Below, in pieces: positions 23,407 through 35,191 of a stretch of DNA of 64,000 nt. Below the pieces are notes generated by a model, which worked only from the letters and a program-made list of their open reading frames with translations, searched no databases and was not told where the DNA came from. The first letter of the stretch is position 1. Every line of letters begins with the position of its first letter. Both the position numbers and the translations under genes were made by a program. The DNA is taken from the NCBI RefSeq assembly GCF_012489685.1, contig NC_080043.1:53962289-54026288 (forward strand), written 5' to 3'. Source of the DNA: Lotus japonicus (lineage: Eukaryota; Streptophyta; Magnoliopsida; Fabales; Fabaceae).

Positions 23407-23886
23407 CTACACGCTAGCGCGGTCATCGTCCGAATCTGCATCCAGGACAACTAAGTCGACATACACCACCCTACCATCTCTATCCACCCTGACGCGCTCC
23501 TGCACTGGTCTCTCAGACTCGGGGCCCGAACCATGATCCTCGATGACAGCAGCAGTAAACGAACTGGACTCCGTCGAAGTCCCACCCACAGGCACCTCCT
23601 CAGAAGGGTCCTCATCATCCGAAGATGATGGTGGTGGTGGTGGTCCTCCCAAGCCGGGTCCACAATGCACGCCGGGCGGCAAGTTGAAGCTCAATATATG
23701 TCTCCTCATTACCCCCTCCGTCAAGCGTCCGAATCGGTCAACACGGTCCTCCATGACCCGACCGGTGTAGGTCGCACGGTGGCCTATGGGGTCGACCACC
23801 CATGCACCTGGGTCGTCCTGGTCAAGCATCTCGAATCTGGTCCCCCCCGAAGGGCTGACCATCGTAAACCAATCCGTCATACTCAT
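23407..23886 (-). CDS. LTR-encoded protein of unknown function (LTR C)
   Basis: An intact 159-residue frame whose ATG (23886) follows TTGTTAG directly. Same layout and same length as in LTR B: MSMTDWFTMVSPSGG, RFEMLDQDDPGAWVVDP, ATYTGRVMEDRVD, SFNLPPGVHCGPG, a PPPPPSSSDDEDPSEE hinge, Ser/Thr/Ala linker, and acidic end VVLDADSDDDRAS. LTRs B and C differ at many bases, yet no stop or shift has accumulated in this frame in either. Function unknown; the family and conserved length are seen, protein production is inference. Confidence 0.5.
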   Translation of the reverse strand: MSMTDWFTMVSPSGGTRFEMLDQDDPGAWVVDPIGHRATYTGRVMEDRVDRFGRLTEGVMRRHILSFNLPPGVHCGPGLGGPPPPPSSSDDEDPSEEVPVGGTSTESSSFTAAVIEDHGSGPESERPVQERVRVDRDGRVVYVDLVVLDADSDDDRASV

Positions 23887-24529
23887 CTAACAATGGCGTA
23901 GTCCGCCCAAACACACACAGAAGACGCGAGGGTCAACTCCAAAGAATTATATAAATAATAAAACCAGATATATATAGGATAATAAGTTTAGGGATAACAT
24001 CCTAGGGTTGCATGTATCACAATGAATATAAAAGATCATAATAACAATTAGCATGCCTCAAATAGGATAACAAGTACCAATCACACTCAGCAACTAAGTC
24101 AGAATGTATGTTGCATGAAATGCAATGCTGGTTAACAAGATGCATTCCGGAAGAAGGATGGACATCAACGAGACGGCCCTAACACCAGCCACGGTGGGTA
24201 CCTCCCTGCTCGCGTGTCTCTTACACCACACAAAAGTAGTCAGATCAGCAGTGAACCCGTAGGTCTGCCATTCCGTCTGCTACTAAGGACCACCGTAGTG
24301 TCCTAAATATGGAAATCCGGGTCTTATGACCATTTTGGAATCCACCGAGGTCCGGTATCACGCCGTGTATTAACCTCAAAATGAGTGCATGAATGCAAGT
24401 GATTAGCCAAACAACGTCTCCGACCTCACCCGACACGTCGCCACGTGTTCTAAATAACTTAATGTCTCTAAAAGAATACCCTAAGGTAAATGTCGATTCT
24501 GCGACAAAATGAATTAATCAAGAGAAGAA

Positions 24530-24715
24530 AGAATGTACTTTGGAACTCAGGGTTCCTGGCTAAACTTTAGATAGCCAATCAACAAACTGCTCATCGAGCA
24601 AAAAGGTATCGAAGTACTTGGAAACTTATAGTTTCCGGCTAAACTTTAGATAGCCAAACAATAAACTGCTCATCGAGCAAAAGAGTATCAACATACTCAG
24701 AAACTTGTAAATTTC
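24530..24715. repeat. Tandem repeat in LTR C, about 70-bp units
   Basis: About two and a half units containing CTAAACTTTAGATAGCCAA, then AAACTGCTCATCGAGCAAAA and a TACTTGGAAACTTATAGTTTCC-like stretch. Same repeat as in LTR A. Confidence 0.75.
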
Positions 24716-26828
24716 CTCAAAACTTGGACTCGACGACACTTCTCATTTTTTTCAAACAAATCTTCAAGTCCTAAGCTCTCAACTGAGATTGTTATCATTA
24801 TTCAAAGGTTTAGAGATTGATTAATGTCTTATGAATTTTCCTTGTCAAAATAGGTTTCGTTTAGTCTTGTCATAACCCTATGAGTTTCAAAGATCCCATA
24901 ATCCCAAGTAATTCCCAGAGAAGGTCTCGATCCACTAAAACGTTACCAGGCCCGAACTCCGTTCGTCCTTTCAAACTCTCTCAAAAATCTCATAAAATTT
25001 CGACATGACTTGCCCGCAATCCTCACCCCTCAGTATTTCAGGTATAGTAGGAATAACATCAATAAATCAGCTCAATCAATAAGCATAAACAGCATATTCC
25101 AACACATCCTAGATTAACCATTTAGCACATAACATGTGAATCATTTAGCACACAATATCATGGCATCAAATACTCAACAAGATCGGCCGAAGCCTCAGAA
25201 ATCATTTCAGACATTTAGCAATTAAGTGCATAACACATAAATCAAGTCGAATTCGTCGACACCTAAAGCATTATCTAGTAATTCAGAGAGTAGCTCTCAC
25301 CGGTGGGTCTTCCAGCTTCCTCCTCACAAGTTCCTTCACGCTCCTCTCCTTGATTTCCAGGAAACTCCTCAAAAGAACCTTAAGCAAAAATCACAGAAAT
25401 CAACACAATGAATCAAAAACTCAGCAAACAATAAGTCCTAGGGTCACACGGTACATTACAACCTCCGTGGTACGACAATCTAACGCGTTAAGACAAGTTT
25501 TCGAAAAAGTCGGATTTCCTCCCCCCCTTAGTATAGCTCTCGGCCACTTTCCTTAATTGGGAGGGTCGATTTTTCTTCGATCAAACTTGGTTCCTAGGTT
25601 ATCGTACGCCGTAACTAAGGCGAATCTAAACTCGGAAAAATTTTCGGATCGAAAACTGATATAGGGGTAATTTGGTCATTATTTTCAGCTCAGAATTTCA
25701 AAATTGGATTTTTGAAAAATAAATTGGATGGGGACGTCAACAACGACGTTTATGACGACAAATCCTACTAGCACTAAGCCAAGTCGATAGTTTTTAGCTT
25801 AAAGGTTGCGACTTTGCCTAAAAATGGGTATTTGGTGCAAAAATTGATCCCGGCGGCATTTCGTCGACATCTGACAAAATCTAATCCGCAGAACACGCTC
25901 AGGAGCATGCAGGGAATAAGTTTAGACACTGAAATCAGCTTATTTGGACAGTTTTACAAAAAGCTCAAAACTTTGAGCACAGAAAGACATAGAAGAAGTC
26001 GACCGAAACGACGATCAGAAGAGAGATATAGTTTACCTACCTCAAGGTCTTCGATTAGCAACGATCGGTGAAGCAAACGGGCAAGAATCGGCGAAATCAG
26101 GATCCTCTCTTTCTCTCTTGGAGCTCGCGGTTTTGGGGGAGGGAATGGGTGAGTTTTTTTGCAAAAAATCTAATTTTCAAGCTATTTATAGGTTTTGGAA
26201 AATTTTCCTGCGCGTTCCTCTGCGAATTCTAAGATAGGTTATGGCGACAGAATTCCAGAACTCAAAACAAGATTTCTTGGAATTAAACCAAACGATCCAA
26301 AGTCGGTGTGAGTCGATTCATCCCGAAAAACTACTTTTTGCAGTGATCGTCGGAAGAGAAAACTTCCTTCTGAAGAAAGATTAGAAATAACGAGAGAAAT
26401 AGGTGAACACGGGTGGAATCTTCATTTGAAGCTTCGAATAGAGAAAGTCTTCATCGTCCGTTGATTTCAGGTTTCTTGAACTATCAGGGATTCCATTTCG
26501 GCAAACTTCCGAGAATTGGAATTTGGCGTTCGTACATTCCGGGCTTTCGCATCGAAACACTTGTTTATAGACGAAAAAGAGAAGTTCTAACATTTCTCTG
26601 AAGATTTTTGGAATTAGTTTCCATCGTGTCCTAATGTGTAAATTAACTATTCACTAAAACCTTTGACCTAGGATTAGGCGAATGTTAGTCGTGCTATAAC
26701 TCTTATCGGTTTTTGATACAATGCTTGGACTTTTCCTGAACCTTTTCCTTCATAAATTTATTTAATCAAATAAACTCTTATATTTTATTCACTTATCCAA
26801 AGCTTAAAAACTTGGGCCTTACAGTGTT

Positions 26829-27456
26829 TGCGGCCACTTGTAAGAGCAAGTGAAATTCTAATTCTAATAATATCAAATGATATGCCCATACTTGGATAAG
26901 AGGGTGAGTAGGCGAAATTAGGGCCGGTTGAAATGTGGTTCCCGTCAGCGCTACAATGTTTGATGAAATCAGTAGCTGTGGATTCGGAAGGCCAGCGGTT
27001 GGTCCCTGAATTGGCGAAATCAACACTGGATGAGATGCAAATCTTGTCGTATAAGTTTCTCCAGTAGAAGGAGTCCCTATGATTGGTTGAAATGGAAACC
27101 TGGTTAATGTGTCAGGAACTTGACCTTAAAGGACACCAACCAGAGGCAACAATGGTTAGATATAAATAAAATACTTTAGTGAAGTGAAATAAAGAGGGAT
27201 GTGAAGGTTGTTCTCACCTTTTGCAATTATTTGTCTTGGAGGAGGGCGTAAACATGGCGTGGTAGTGAATGGTACACTGGCTTGACTATTAGATAAAGGA
27301 GGATTGTTCTCATCTACAACAAAGGGAAATTAAATACACGTGAATACAGATACATGTCACACTACCAAACTTCATCATTTTTTATGCTCTACCTTGCTGT
27401 GAATTATGCCTTTTTCTTCTTCCTATTTTGGCTGATGCACTTGCAGTATTATCCAT
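26829..27456 (-). pseudogene. Three-exon gene fragment, possibly Helitron protein N-terminus
   Basis: Minus-strand start at 27456 (MDNTASASAKIGRRKRHNSQ). Exon 1 is 27393-27456. The intron has GTAGAG at 27392 and a TTGTTGTAG acceptor near 27316. Exon 2 is about 27220-27315 and keeps frame (Pro-rich, ends PRQIIAK). A second intron has GTGAGA and an acceptor CCTTTAAG near 27126. Exon 3 continues in frame (PDTLTRFPFQP, TGETYTTRF) to about 26880, where a GTATGG could be a further donor. A TATA motif is possible near 27912-27926. The basic start with a Pro-rich stretch recalls N-termini of plant Helitron proteins, but no catalytic domain is present. LTR C cuts the locus at 26824-26828. Confidence 0.45.
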
Positions 27457-30183
27457 GTTAAGAAGGATACATGATTGATGAGGCAGTGTTAGTGACAACT
27501 GTGATATCTATCAGAAGGCTTTATTGGACAAATCTCTAGACCGATTAAGGCCAATTGTGCCTAGGAGGATGCCTTGATTCGTAGCCCTTGAGGACTCGAG
27601 CAGAAAGTGGTGTGAAGAGCACAGTTTGGTTTGCTGCTTTATACCTATCTGATTCACGGTGCTGCTAGAAGTTGTCCAAAGTTCTCAAGTAGAGTTGTTT
27701 GACATCTCCATCTCCAACATTGCATATCCCTCCTTTTTCTTCTTTCTGCCACAGTTGTTATTTTTCTTGTAAGGTGGAATAACAACCTTGTTTGCTCTAA
27801 TTTGGCCTTTTATTAAAAAAAACCATGTGAAGAAAGAGAGAATATTTTGAAACAGTAAAAAACCAAAAAAACAAATAACGTGTTATGTGTATAGTGTAGT
27901 GTAGTATGGTGTTTATATATAGCTATGTTCAGGTTTTCAAAATTTAAAAGGAAGAAATAAGTTAGTATTTTAAATGTAGATATTTTTAAATTAGTTATAT
28001 TATATAGATTTAGTTCAGTTTTGATTCTATCATCTTATGTTGTTGTGTACATTAAGTCAAACCATAAAGTGAATAAAATATTTGTTGATTCACAATAATT
28101 AATAATGCTTAAAGGAAACGGTAAAAAATCTAAAAAAATCTTCTTATATATGGTAATTAATTGAAGCAATTAAATTATTATTTTCGAAATATTTAAAATG
28201 TTCAATATTAGTCTTTAAATCAAAAAAAAATATTATTAGTTAAAGTCTTTAAAATTGGCACTACCTAAGAGAACTAAGATTACTTAGTGCGATATGTGAT
28301 CTGCTGGTTTGATATAGGGACAATAGGGGTCTTGTTCTGTTTTGCTTCTTAGGTAGTGCGAAATTAGATGCTTCTTAGGGGTCTACCAGAGGCATCAACT
28401 TGGTTAAGTTGAGAAACATCTAATTTGGAAAAAGGGGTGGACATATAGTTTGAGATAGACGTTATTGACTATGTAGGTTAAGTGTAGGTTCTTGCTCAAA
28501 TGTTGTTGATTCCAATCCAAGCAGATAACTCCTATTTGAGAAAAATGTATGGTAAAGTCAATTGTGGAAAAGACTTGTGTACTGCACTCAAATGTAACTC
28601 CGAGCAGATGTATGCTTTTCTTTGCAACTTACTCATTTTCAAAAGATTAAATTTTATTCTTTGTATTCTTTGGGTTTGAAAGTACCCCTAGTATTCCACT
28701 TAATATATTTTGCCTACCCAAAGAAAAAACTAATATCATATATTTTGTATAAACAGGCCACAATCTTGATAAGTTCATAGTCGCACTCGTTTACATATTC
28801 AAGGGTAGCTTATGTTTTAAAATGGGAGTTTTTGGAAATTTTTAAGGACCTTACATTACAATATACATGTAGTACATCCTTAAAAATTATGCAGCAAACT
28901 CAAATACATTAGATAGAAAGAAACCATACAAAAAACACATTGGATGTGGCCAAAAAACCACCTTTAATGTGGCAAACACAACACCTTAGGGTGAATAGAA
29001 GGTACTCAATATTATTAAATGGGGTAAGGAATAAAACGTGTGGACAAAACTAAAGCAGATCACAAATTAACGGCTGTACATGTAACAAAAAAATATATAT
29101 AACCGCGTGAACCAAACTAAGTTTAACAAGTTCTGTTACTTGAAAACCAAATTTTTGGAACGTAATTTGTGGCATAGAATGTTGATAAAACCGCGTGGTT
29201 TGTTTTCGTTTCAATATATTCAAACAAAATTTAAATTATTTATATATTTAAACCAAATTTTACAAATAAAAACACCTATTTTTTGAAAAAATTTAAATTA
29301 AGTTGTTTCTAAATATAACAATTATTTCAAACTTATTTGATATTATTGTTTTTGACTTTTAGATATAATTACTCATATTTTGTTTAAAAAAAAAATAAGA
29401 TACACAAATTGTGGAAAACGCGTGGAAACATAAATAGGCTGTTTATGATTGTACAATTAAGACTGTACTTCAAAGTCAATTTGAAAGAATACGTAGGTTG
29501 TGGCAATTAATTCTCAAATTTACGTTTTTTTTCCAAAATTTCCTAAATGAACGTTTATTTCCTAAATGTTGTAATAAAATCGCATATAATACTATCCCCG
29601 TTACATTTATTGTTTGATTCAAATATTTATTTATTTTTTGATTAATTAATTAATTAATTTATGTATTAATTAATTTCGACCAATCAAAATTCAAGGATTT
29701 GGACCAATCAACGAAGACCATGTGGAAATTCGTTGAAACCAACCAATAGAGATGTGACATGTGGAAATTAAATAACATTATGGCCCACTTTGGTGGATGG
29801 GCTTTATATATTATTAAGATTAATTGTTTAAACGTCATTAATTTATTTATGTAAGGAAATTGAAGGAATTAATAAATTAATTTCGAATATTAATTTCCTT
29901 AAATAAATAGTCAATGCATTAAAATTTAATTAAGTATTTTAAATGGGGTTTTTTGTATTTGAGTAAAGTTTTTTTATATATATAAATTGGAAAAACACAA
30001 TTCCTGAATGGAAAAATTAACGAATAAACTTTAATTTCGAAATTATTTTATTTAATTTCCTCATTTAATTTAAATTCCTCATTTAATAGTGTAGATTTTA
30101 ACCCAACACTCAATATGTTGTAAAAAAAATTAAGTAAATTAGTGAGTGTATATTTTTAACGTCATACTCAGGTATAAAACTTT
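27457..30183. other. AT-rich stretch without recognised genes
   Basis: Low-GC DNA upstream of the gene fragment and left of TAT element E0. It contains TTAATTAA runs near 29640, several CCAATCA words near 29680-29750, and an inverted repeat at about 29837-29912 (ATTTATTTATGTAAGGAAATT and its approximate inverse). No long frame, RNA gene or complete element was found. Confidence 0.55.
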
Positions 30184-30491
30184 TGTTCCTTCATGAACAT
30201 TGAGATAAGGTATAGTACCTAAGATGCAAGGAGCGTGATGCGAGAATTTTAGAGAGAAGTGAGAGTGTAACCGCTTAGAGAGAGAAAGTAACTGAATTTC
30301 AAGCTTGTTATTGCATAAATGAGCTAAGAGTCCCTTACAATTGGTATCCCTCCCCTATTTATAGTTTGAGGAGTTGGGCCTAGCGCCTCTAAATCATCCT
30401 AATGGGCCAATTGGGCCTTCGAGACAAAGGCCCAAGTCCCTAATGTAATTCCCGCCTTAAGCCAAAGCCCCTGGGCGATGGACCCGGTCCA
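30184..30491 (-). repeat. 3' LTR of TAT element E0
   Basis: Begins TGTTCCTTCATGAAC and ends near CCCGGTCCA by alignment with the LTRs of E1, about 308 bp. The minus-strand TATA motif CTATAAATAGG is at 30354-30364. The flanking 5 bp (ACTTT) cannot be matched because the other end is outside the window. 30492-31228 is the GC-richer leader of the antisense gene. Confidence 0.75.
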
Positions 30492-31228
30492 CAAGTGCAC
30501 AAGACACCGAGCTCGATGCATGAGAGCTAAATGTGTCTTTAAACAAAAGAGATAAGGCGATGGGCACAAGAAGCTAGCCAATGCCAAACATAAGGCTCGG
30601 GAATAAAGAGCAATTGCCAACATGGCTTAGTAATTTTAAAGCTTTAAAAATTTAAAATTCTGAGCGCCTCGTCACGCTTTCCCGGCGACTTGAGTCCACA
30701 AGCGAGCTTGCGGCGATGAGGCTGGATTTGCTCGCCCCACCGTAGTCGCGCACGTGCCTTGAACCGTAACTTTTTGACGTCTGCCGAGCCTGCGCCACGT
30801 GCTGCGCCCTGAGGCGATACAAGAGTCAGCGAATCCAAAGATTCTCAACCACTATCTCTGGGACGTCCCTTTGAATCACAGTAGAGTCTGACGATTTGAA
30901 TTCAAACTAATGAGCTTTAACTGTTGTAACCCTTCGTTTAATGCATTGTCTTCTTTTCCCGAAACTCATGCCGCATTCCTTTAAGTAATCATTTTACCTT
31001 GCCACGTCAGGGCACGATTCCCCAACCGCTACTCTCCCTGGTCTTTAAATTCTCTCCCCTTCCATTTTTCGCCTTTTCCCATCAACTGTTCCCATATTCA
31101 TTCTTGACTCTCACATGCTCCGGCTCCCCTTGCTGAGCTTACGAACTTAAAGCTCCAGCCCTTCTTGCTCCTCCCTTCTCAGTCCTTTTCTGGTTAGTTT
31201 CGTATCCTCTCCTTCTTCTTTTGTTTTT

Positions 31229-31683
31229 ATGATGTCTTCCGGCGGGGCCCTTTCCTCCGTAGAGGAGATCAAAGCCCATCGCTTGGCAACCTTTGCCACT
31301 CTTCCTTCCCCCAACTCCGAGGCTCCTGATCAGAGAGTTCTTGACCAACCATCAAAGCTCTCTACCAGCGAATCCCTTTCGGACCTTGCCCATAGGGTTG
31401 GGGGGTTTTACAGTTCCCCATTATTAGAGGGCCTCCTTCGTACCACCGGCTGCCAAAAGCATGATCGCCCCTCGCAACACCGTGTGTTTAACGATTTGAA
31501 ATATTCCCACTTCTTCTTCGTATGTGAATACTTGTTTCTTGATCTTGGTGTAAAACTTCCCTTTTCTCCCTTTCTCACCCAACTGCTATGCGACATTAAC
31601 GTTTCTCCTTGTCAACTTCACCCTTGCTCCTGGGCTTATCTGAAGTGTTTCGAAATTCTCTGCTGCAGCGTTGATGTGGTTCC
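31229..31683 (+). pseudogene. TAT antisense gene of E0, 5' part
   Basis: First part of the extra plus-strand gene of E0. It matches the PF04195-type domain (Transposase_28, putative gypsy-type transposon domain): LGVKLPFSPF, CDINVSPCQLHPCSWAYLKCFEIL. Function is unknown; related extra genes lie antisense downstream of pol in Grande-like TAT elements. The frame is cut at 31683 by E1 and resumes without frame change at 54485. The Met at 31229 is a choice; the one three bases later is equally likely. Confidence 0.75.
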
Positions 31684-31996
31684 TGTTCCGTGCTCATAGA
31701 GAGGGAAGGTAGTACCCAAAGTGTGAGGAAGGTGATGAGAATGCTTAGAGAGAGAAGCTCTAACCAATTAGAGAGAGAAAATGTAACTGAATTCAATGCT
31801 ATTATTATTTAAATGAGCTAAGAGTCCTTTACAATTGGTATTTCCCTCCTATTTATAGAGGTGGAGTTGGGCTTCGGCGCCTCCTTCCTATTCAGATGGG
31901 CCAGTTGGGCCTCGGGAAGGGAGGCCCAAGGTCATTGTGTCCCCCGCCCAAGGTCAAGTCTCCTGGGCGAGGGACCCAGGGGTCTCGCCCAGTCCA
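31684..31996 (-). repeat. E1 LTR, left copy (sense 3' LTR)
   Basis: Starts TGTTCCGTGCTCATAG directly after the TSD and ends CGCCCAGTCCA by comparison with the right copy, about 313 bp. The minus-strand TATA motif CTATAAATAGGA is at 31848-31859. No clear polypurine tract is seen on the sense side of its inner edge, which is the weak point of this border. Confidence 0.75.
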
Positions 31997-32717
31997 CAAG
32001 TCCACAAGACACCGAGCTCGAAGCATGAGAGCTAAGTGTGTCTTTAAGCAAGAAACAAGGCGAAATCCCTAAGAATACTGACTAAGACCTAAAAAACCTT
32101 AAAAATCTAGAAGTGAAATACAATGGCCAACATGGCCTGATAAATAAAGCCTTTTCAATCAACACTTTGGATCTCCAGCCGTGCCCTTCTCTTCCGGGCG
32201 ATCCAAGTCCACAAGCAGGCTTGTGGCGAAGGCTTCTAGTCCGCCCGCCTCAACATAGTTATGCATGTGCCTTGAATCGTGATACTCCGTCGCGTGTTGT
32301 GTCCATCCCACGCGTCGAGCCTTGAAGTGACGCCAGGGTCAGTGAATCCACAAAATCTCAATCGCTACCTTTGACATGTCACTTTCAGTCACATCACAAC
32401 TTTGACAATTTGAATTTTAACCAATCGGCAGCAACCGTTGCAACTTTTCATTTAATGCGTCTTTCTCACTCCCCAGAATTTCGCAACCACAATCATGTCA
32501 TTTCTTTACGTCATGGGTCACAACTCTCTTTTTCCTCCACATCCAACTGTCCACAACTTCTTCCTACACGTTTTCCTCCACACGTCGCTTCCCGCTTATA
32601 ACGACATTGTCTTACTCATTCCTTTCGTTCCTTTGTGATTACGAATCTTTGCTCCTTTACTCTCGCGCGAACTTGTCCAGTGTCAGAATTACCTTTGTTC
32701 CTTGCAATCCCTCTACA

Positions 32718-34756
32718 ATGACTCCAAAGCGTCAGACCAAAAATCCCAAACGTAATGTCGTCGCGGCCACCCCTCTACGGTGTGTTCCTCCCGTTCCCCC
32801 GCCCCCTCCAGGAGGCGTTCCTCTTGAAGAAAAAGACGTCATTGCCTTCCGAACGAGGACTTGGGAATCTTTGAGTGCTCCCGCTGTGAGGGCCTTGCCC
32901 GCCGGGACAATACCTAACCAACGATCAAGTTTGGAAAAGGAATCATCCATTTGGGAGATTTCCTCAGAATCCGGCGGATTTTGTCATGAGAAACCTCTTG
33001 ACGAGCTTTTGTGTGTTCGTGCCTGCTTACCCCTTGAACGCCCTTGGCTCCGTCCCAAAGACGGCTTCGTGGGTGATCCTCACTTCTTTTATGTGTATGG
33101 GTATATGTTCACAAGTTTGAAGATTAAATTTCCTTTTTCCCCTTTTATCTGCTCCGTTCTTCACAATATCAATGTGGCTCCTAGTCTACTTCATCCCAAC
33201 AGTTGGGCCTTCCTCCGGTGTTTCGAAATTCTCTGCGACGCGATTCACTAGGAACCTGAACCTTCGACCTTATTTTATTTCTATCGCGTATCTGTCCAGC
33301 CCTCCCCGCAACGCAGCTGGGTTTCCCTGGAAGCCAGACCCGATCGTCAGCGCTTCAACCCCATCTGGCCTAGTATCTCCATCGATTTAGCCCGGAAATT
33401 CTTCAGGGTTGTGGTGTCCCACGAATACCCTGAGGTTTTTACACACAGAGATGGCACCGCTCGATTTCCTTTCTACTAGACTCAGGGCGCACACCAAATA
33501 GTTGACCCGTCTGAGGACTCCCTCACTCCTGAATACAAAGCTGTCATCGACTTTCTGGCTCGTCTTGCCGTTTCAGACTGCTCTCGAGTGATTGGTAAAT
33601 CTTCCTCTTTTACCCCTCTCGCTCTTTCTATTTTCGGCCGGCTTACCCTTTTTATTTTTTTTTATTTTTAGGACAAACTCACCGCGTCGAAGGGGAGCTT
33701 TTGGCGGCCTTTAAGAAGAAGAATAACGTCTCATTTCCCCCTCGAATAAATTTGAAAGGCGACAAGGCATCTCTGTTGAGAATCCAGGCGGGCGGGAAAC
33801 GACCACTTGGCGAGGAGGATCTTCGCCCCTGCCCAAAAAGATTGAACTCCGGCGAGCCTTCAAGGATCATTCCAGCCCAACACGGTCTTGTCGACGGCTC
33901 ACTTTCCCGTCCAACAGTTATCTCGTCGCCGCTTGGTCCAAACCTGACGTCTTCCGCCAACGCCCCTCCTCCACCTGTTCATACTTCGACTCTCTCCTCA
34001 GGGTGTGTGAGTCGGGGATTCCCGTGTTCTCTAACTTTGACATCAGCCCAAATGGCGCGAATGGATGAAGTAGTTAAGCAGCGTGGTTTGGATAATGTCT
34101 ATGAAGGGGTTGTGGCGGGAGTGCTCCACGCGTTCCACTGCTATAGGCGCTCCGCCCAGGATGCTGACGAATTACGATCCGAAGTGGCGCGCCTCCGCGC
34201 TCTCAATTCTCAACTTGCTGAGGATCGCGAAGTGCTCGCCGCTCAACTGATCGCCAAGGAAGACTCCTTTTCCAAAGAACTAGCCGAGCAGTCCGCTCGT
34301 GCTGAAGTTAGCTTAGAGTTCCGTGACATGAGGATTTCTGAATTGGAGAAAACTCTTGCAGAGCTGCGGCAGGAGGCGCAGCTAGAATCGAGCGCGAAGG
34401 CAGACCAAATAGCTTTGATGGAGGCCGACCTTGACTACCTTCGATCTGACCTGGCGAAGAAAGACGACCTTCTATCCTCCGCGAAGACTCAAGTTCATCT
34501 TGAGGGGAAGGCATTAGAAGAATGATTGAGGTTAAAGTTCGCCGTTGCTGCTGTTTCCAAACGTGGCCGAGGCTTTTTCCTCACCAAAGCCCAAATCGAA
34601 CATCTCCATCCTCTGATTGACCTCAGCCAGATGGGAGCATTCAAGAGGGTGACTCCCACAGGATTGGTCGGGCCCGACAATCCTCCAGGCTTCGTCGCCG
34701 AGCGCTTCCTGACAAAAGAACACGTAGAGCCAACTCCACATGTTAGGAGTCCTTAG
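32718..34756 (+). pseudogene. TAT antisense gene of E1: PF04195-like plus coiled coil
   Basis: Plus-strand extra gene, chosen to start at the Met at 32718 (basic MTPKRQTKNPKR). Exon 1 holds a Pro-rich stretch and the PF04195-like domain (KIKFPFSPF, NINVAPSLLHPNSWAFLRCFEIL, then after a stop SWVSLEARP and FFRVVVSHEYP). The intron at 33595-33671 has GT/AG ends and keeps frame. Exon 2 encodes a Glu/Arg/Leu-rich coiled coil (about 34160-34520) and a C-terminal motif (KAQIEHLHP, KRVTPTGLVGPD) shared with E0. In-frame stops occur after 33250, near 33478 and at 34523-34525. Function unknown. Much of the frame is otherwise kept, so decay is recent. Confidence 0.75.
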
Positions 34757-35191
34757 ATTTATCTTCTCCATCTTTATACCAAGGGTCTCCCCTTTTTAAA
34801 ACTGAATTTCCTTCTTTTTAATGAGAACCCCAAGTTTTTACGGCTTTTGCTATGAGTTTCAGTTGTACGCCTCCCGCCAGGGAATGAACCATGCGGAACG
34901 TTCCTCTTGGGGAATTTTCAAACGTCTGCCCAAGTGCTTCTTTTCCACGTTCCAACGGTTTACCGTTGACCACCGGCCACGAACGTTCAAGCCTTTATTG
35001 CAAGTCGCTCTTTTTCTAAGAAAAACTCTTCGAGAAACTGCTCCAGCAATAACTCCCGGAGACTGAATTGGGCTTATAAATAAGAACCAAAACGCAACAA
35101 TCTTTACATTTCGTCTGTTTTCCAAAACATTAAGGAAATGGCTTCCTATATTGCTTGTCTGGAAGAGCTCAGGAAGAAAGCCTTTGACGAA

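Larger units (their letters stand above)
22925..26823 (-). mobile_element. Solo LTR C, Tekay-like
   Basis: A 3,899-bp LTR from TGTAACACCCCGATC to GGGCCTTACA with TSD GTGTT (22920-22924, 26824-26828). Sense is minus. It has a TATA motif (CTATAAATAGC, near 26179-26189), donor-like CCG|GTGAGAG at 25300, tandem repeat at 24530-24715 and an intact LTR-encoded ORF. It interrupts or abuts the three-exon gene fragment at 26829-27456. Confidence 0.92.

Noticed and set aside
33679..33960. Minus-strand frame opposite the E1 antisense gene
   Set aside because: It is the shadow of exon 2 of the plus-strand gene, whose coiled-coil and conserved C-terminal motif match E0.
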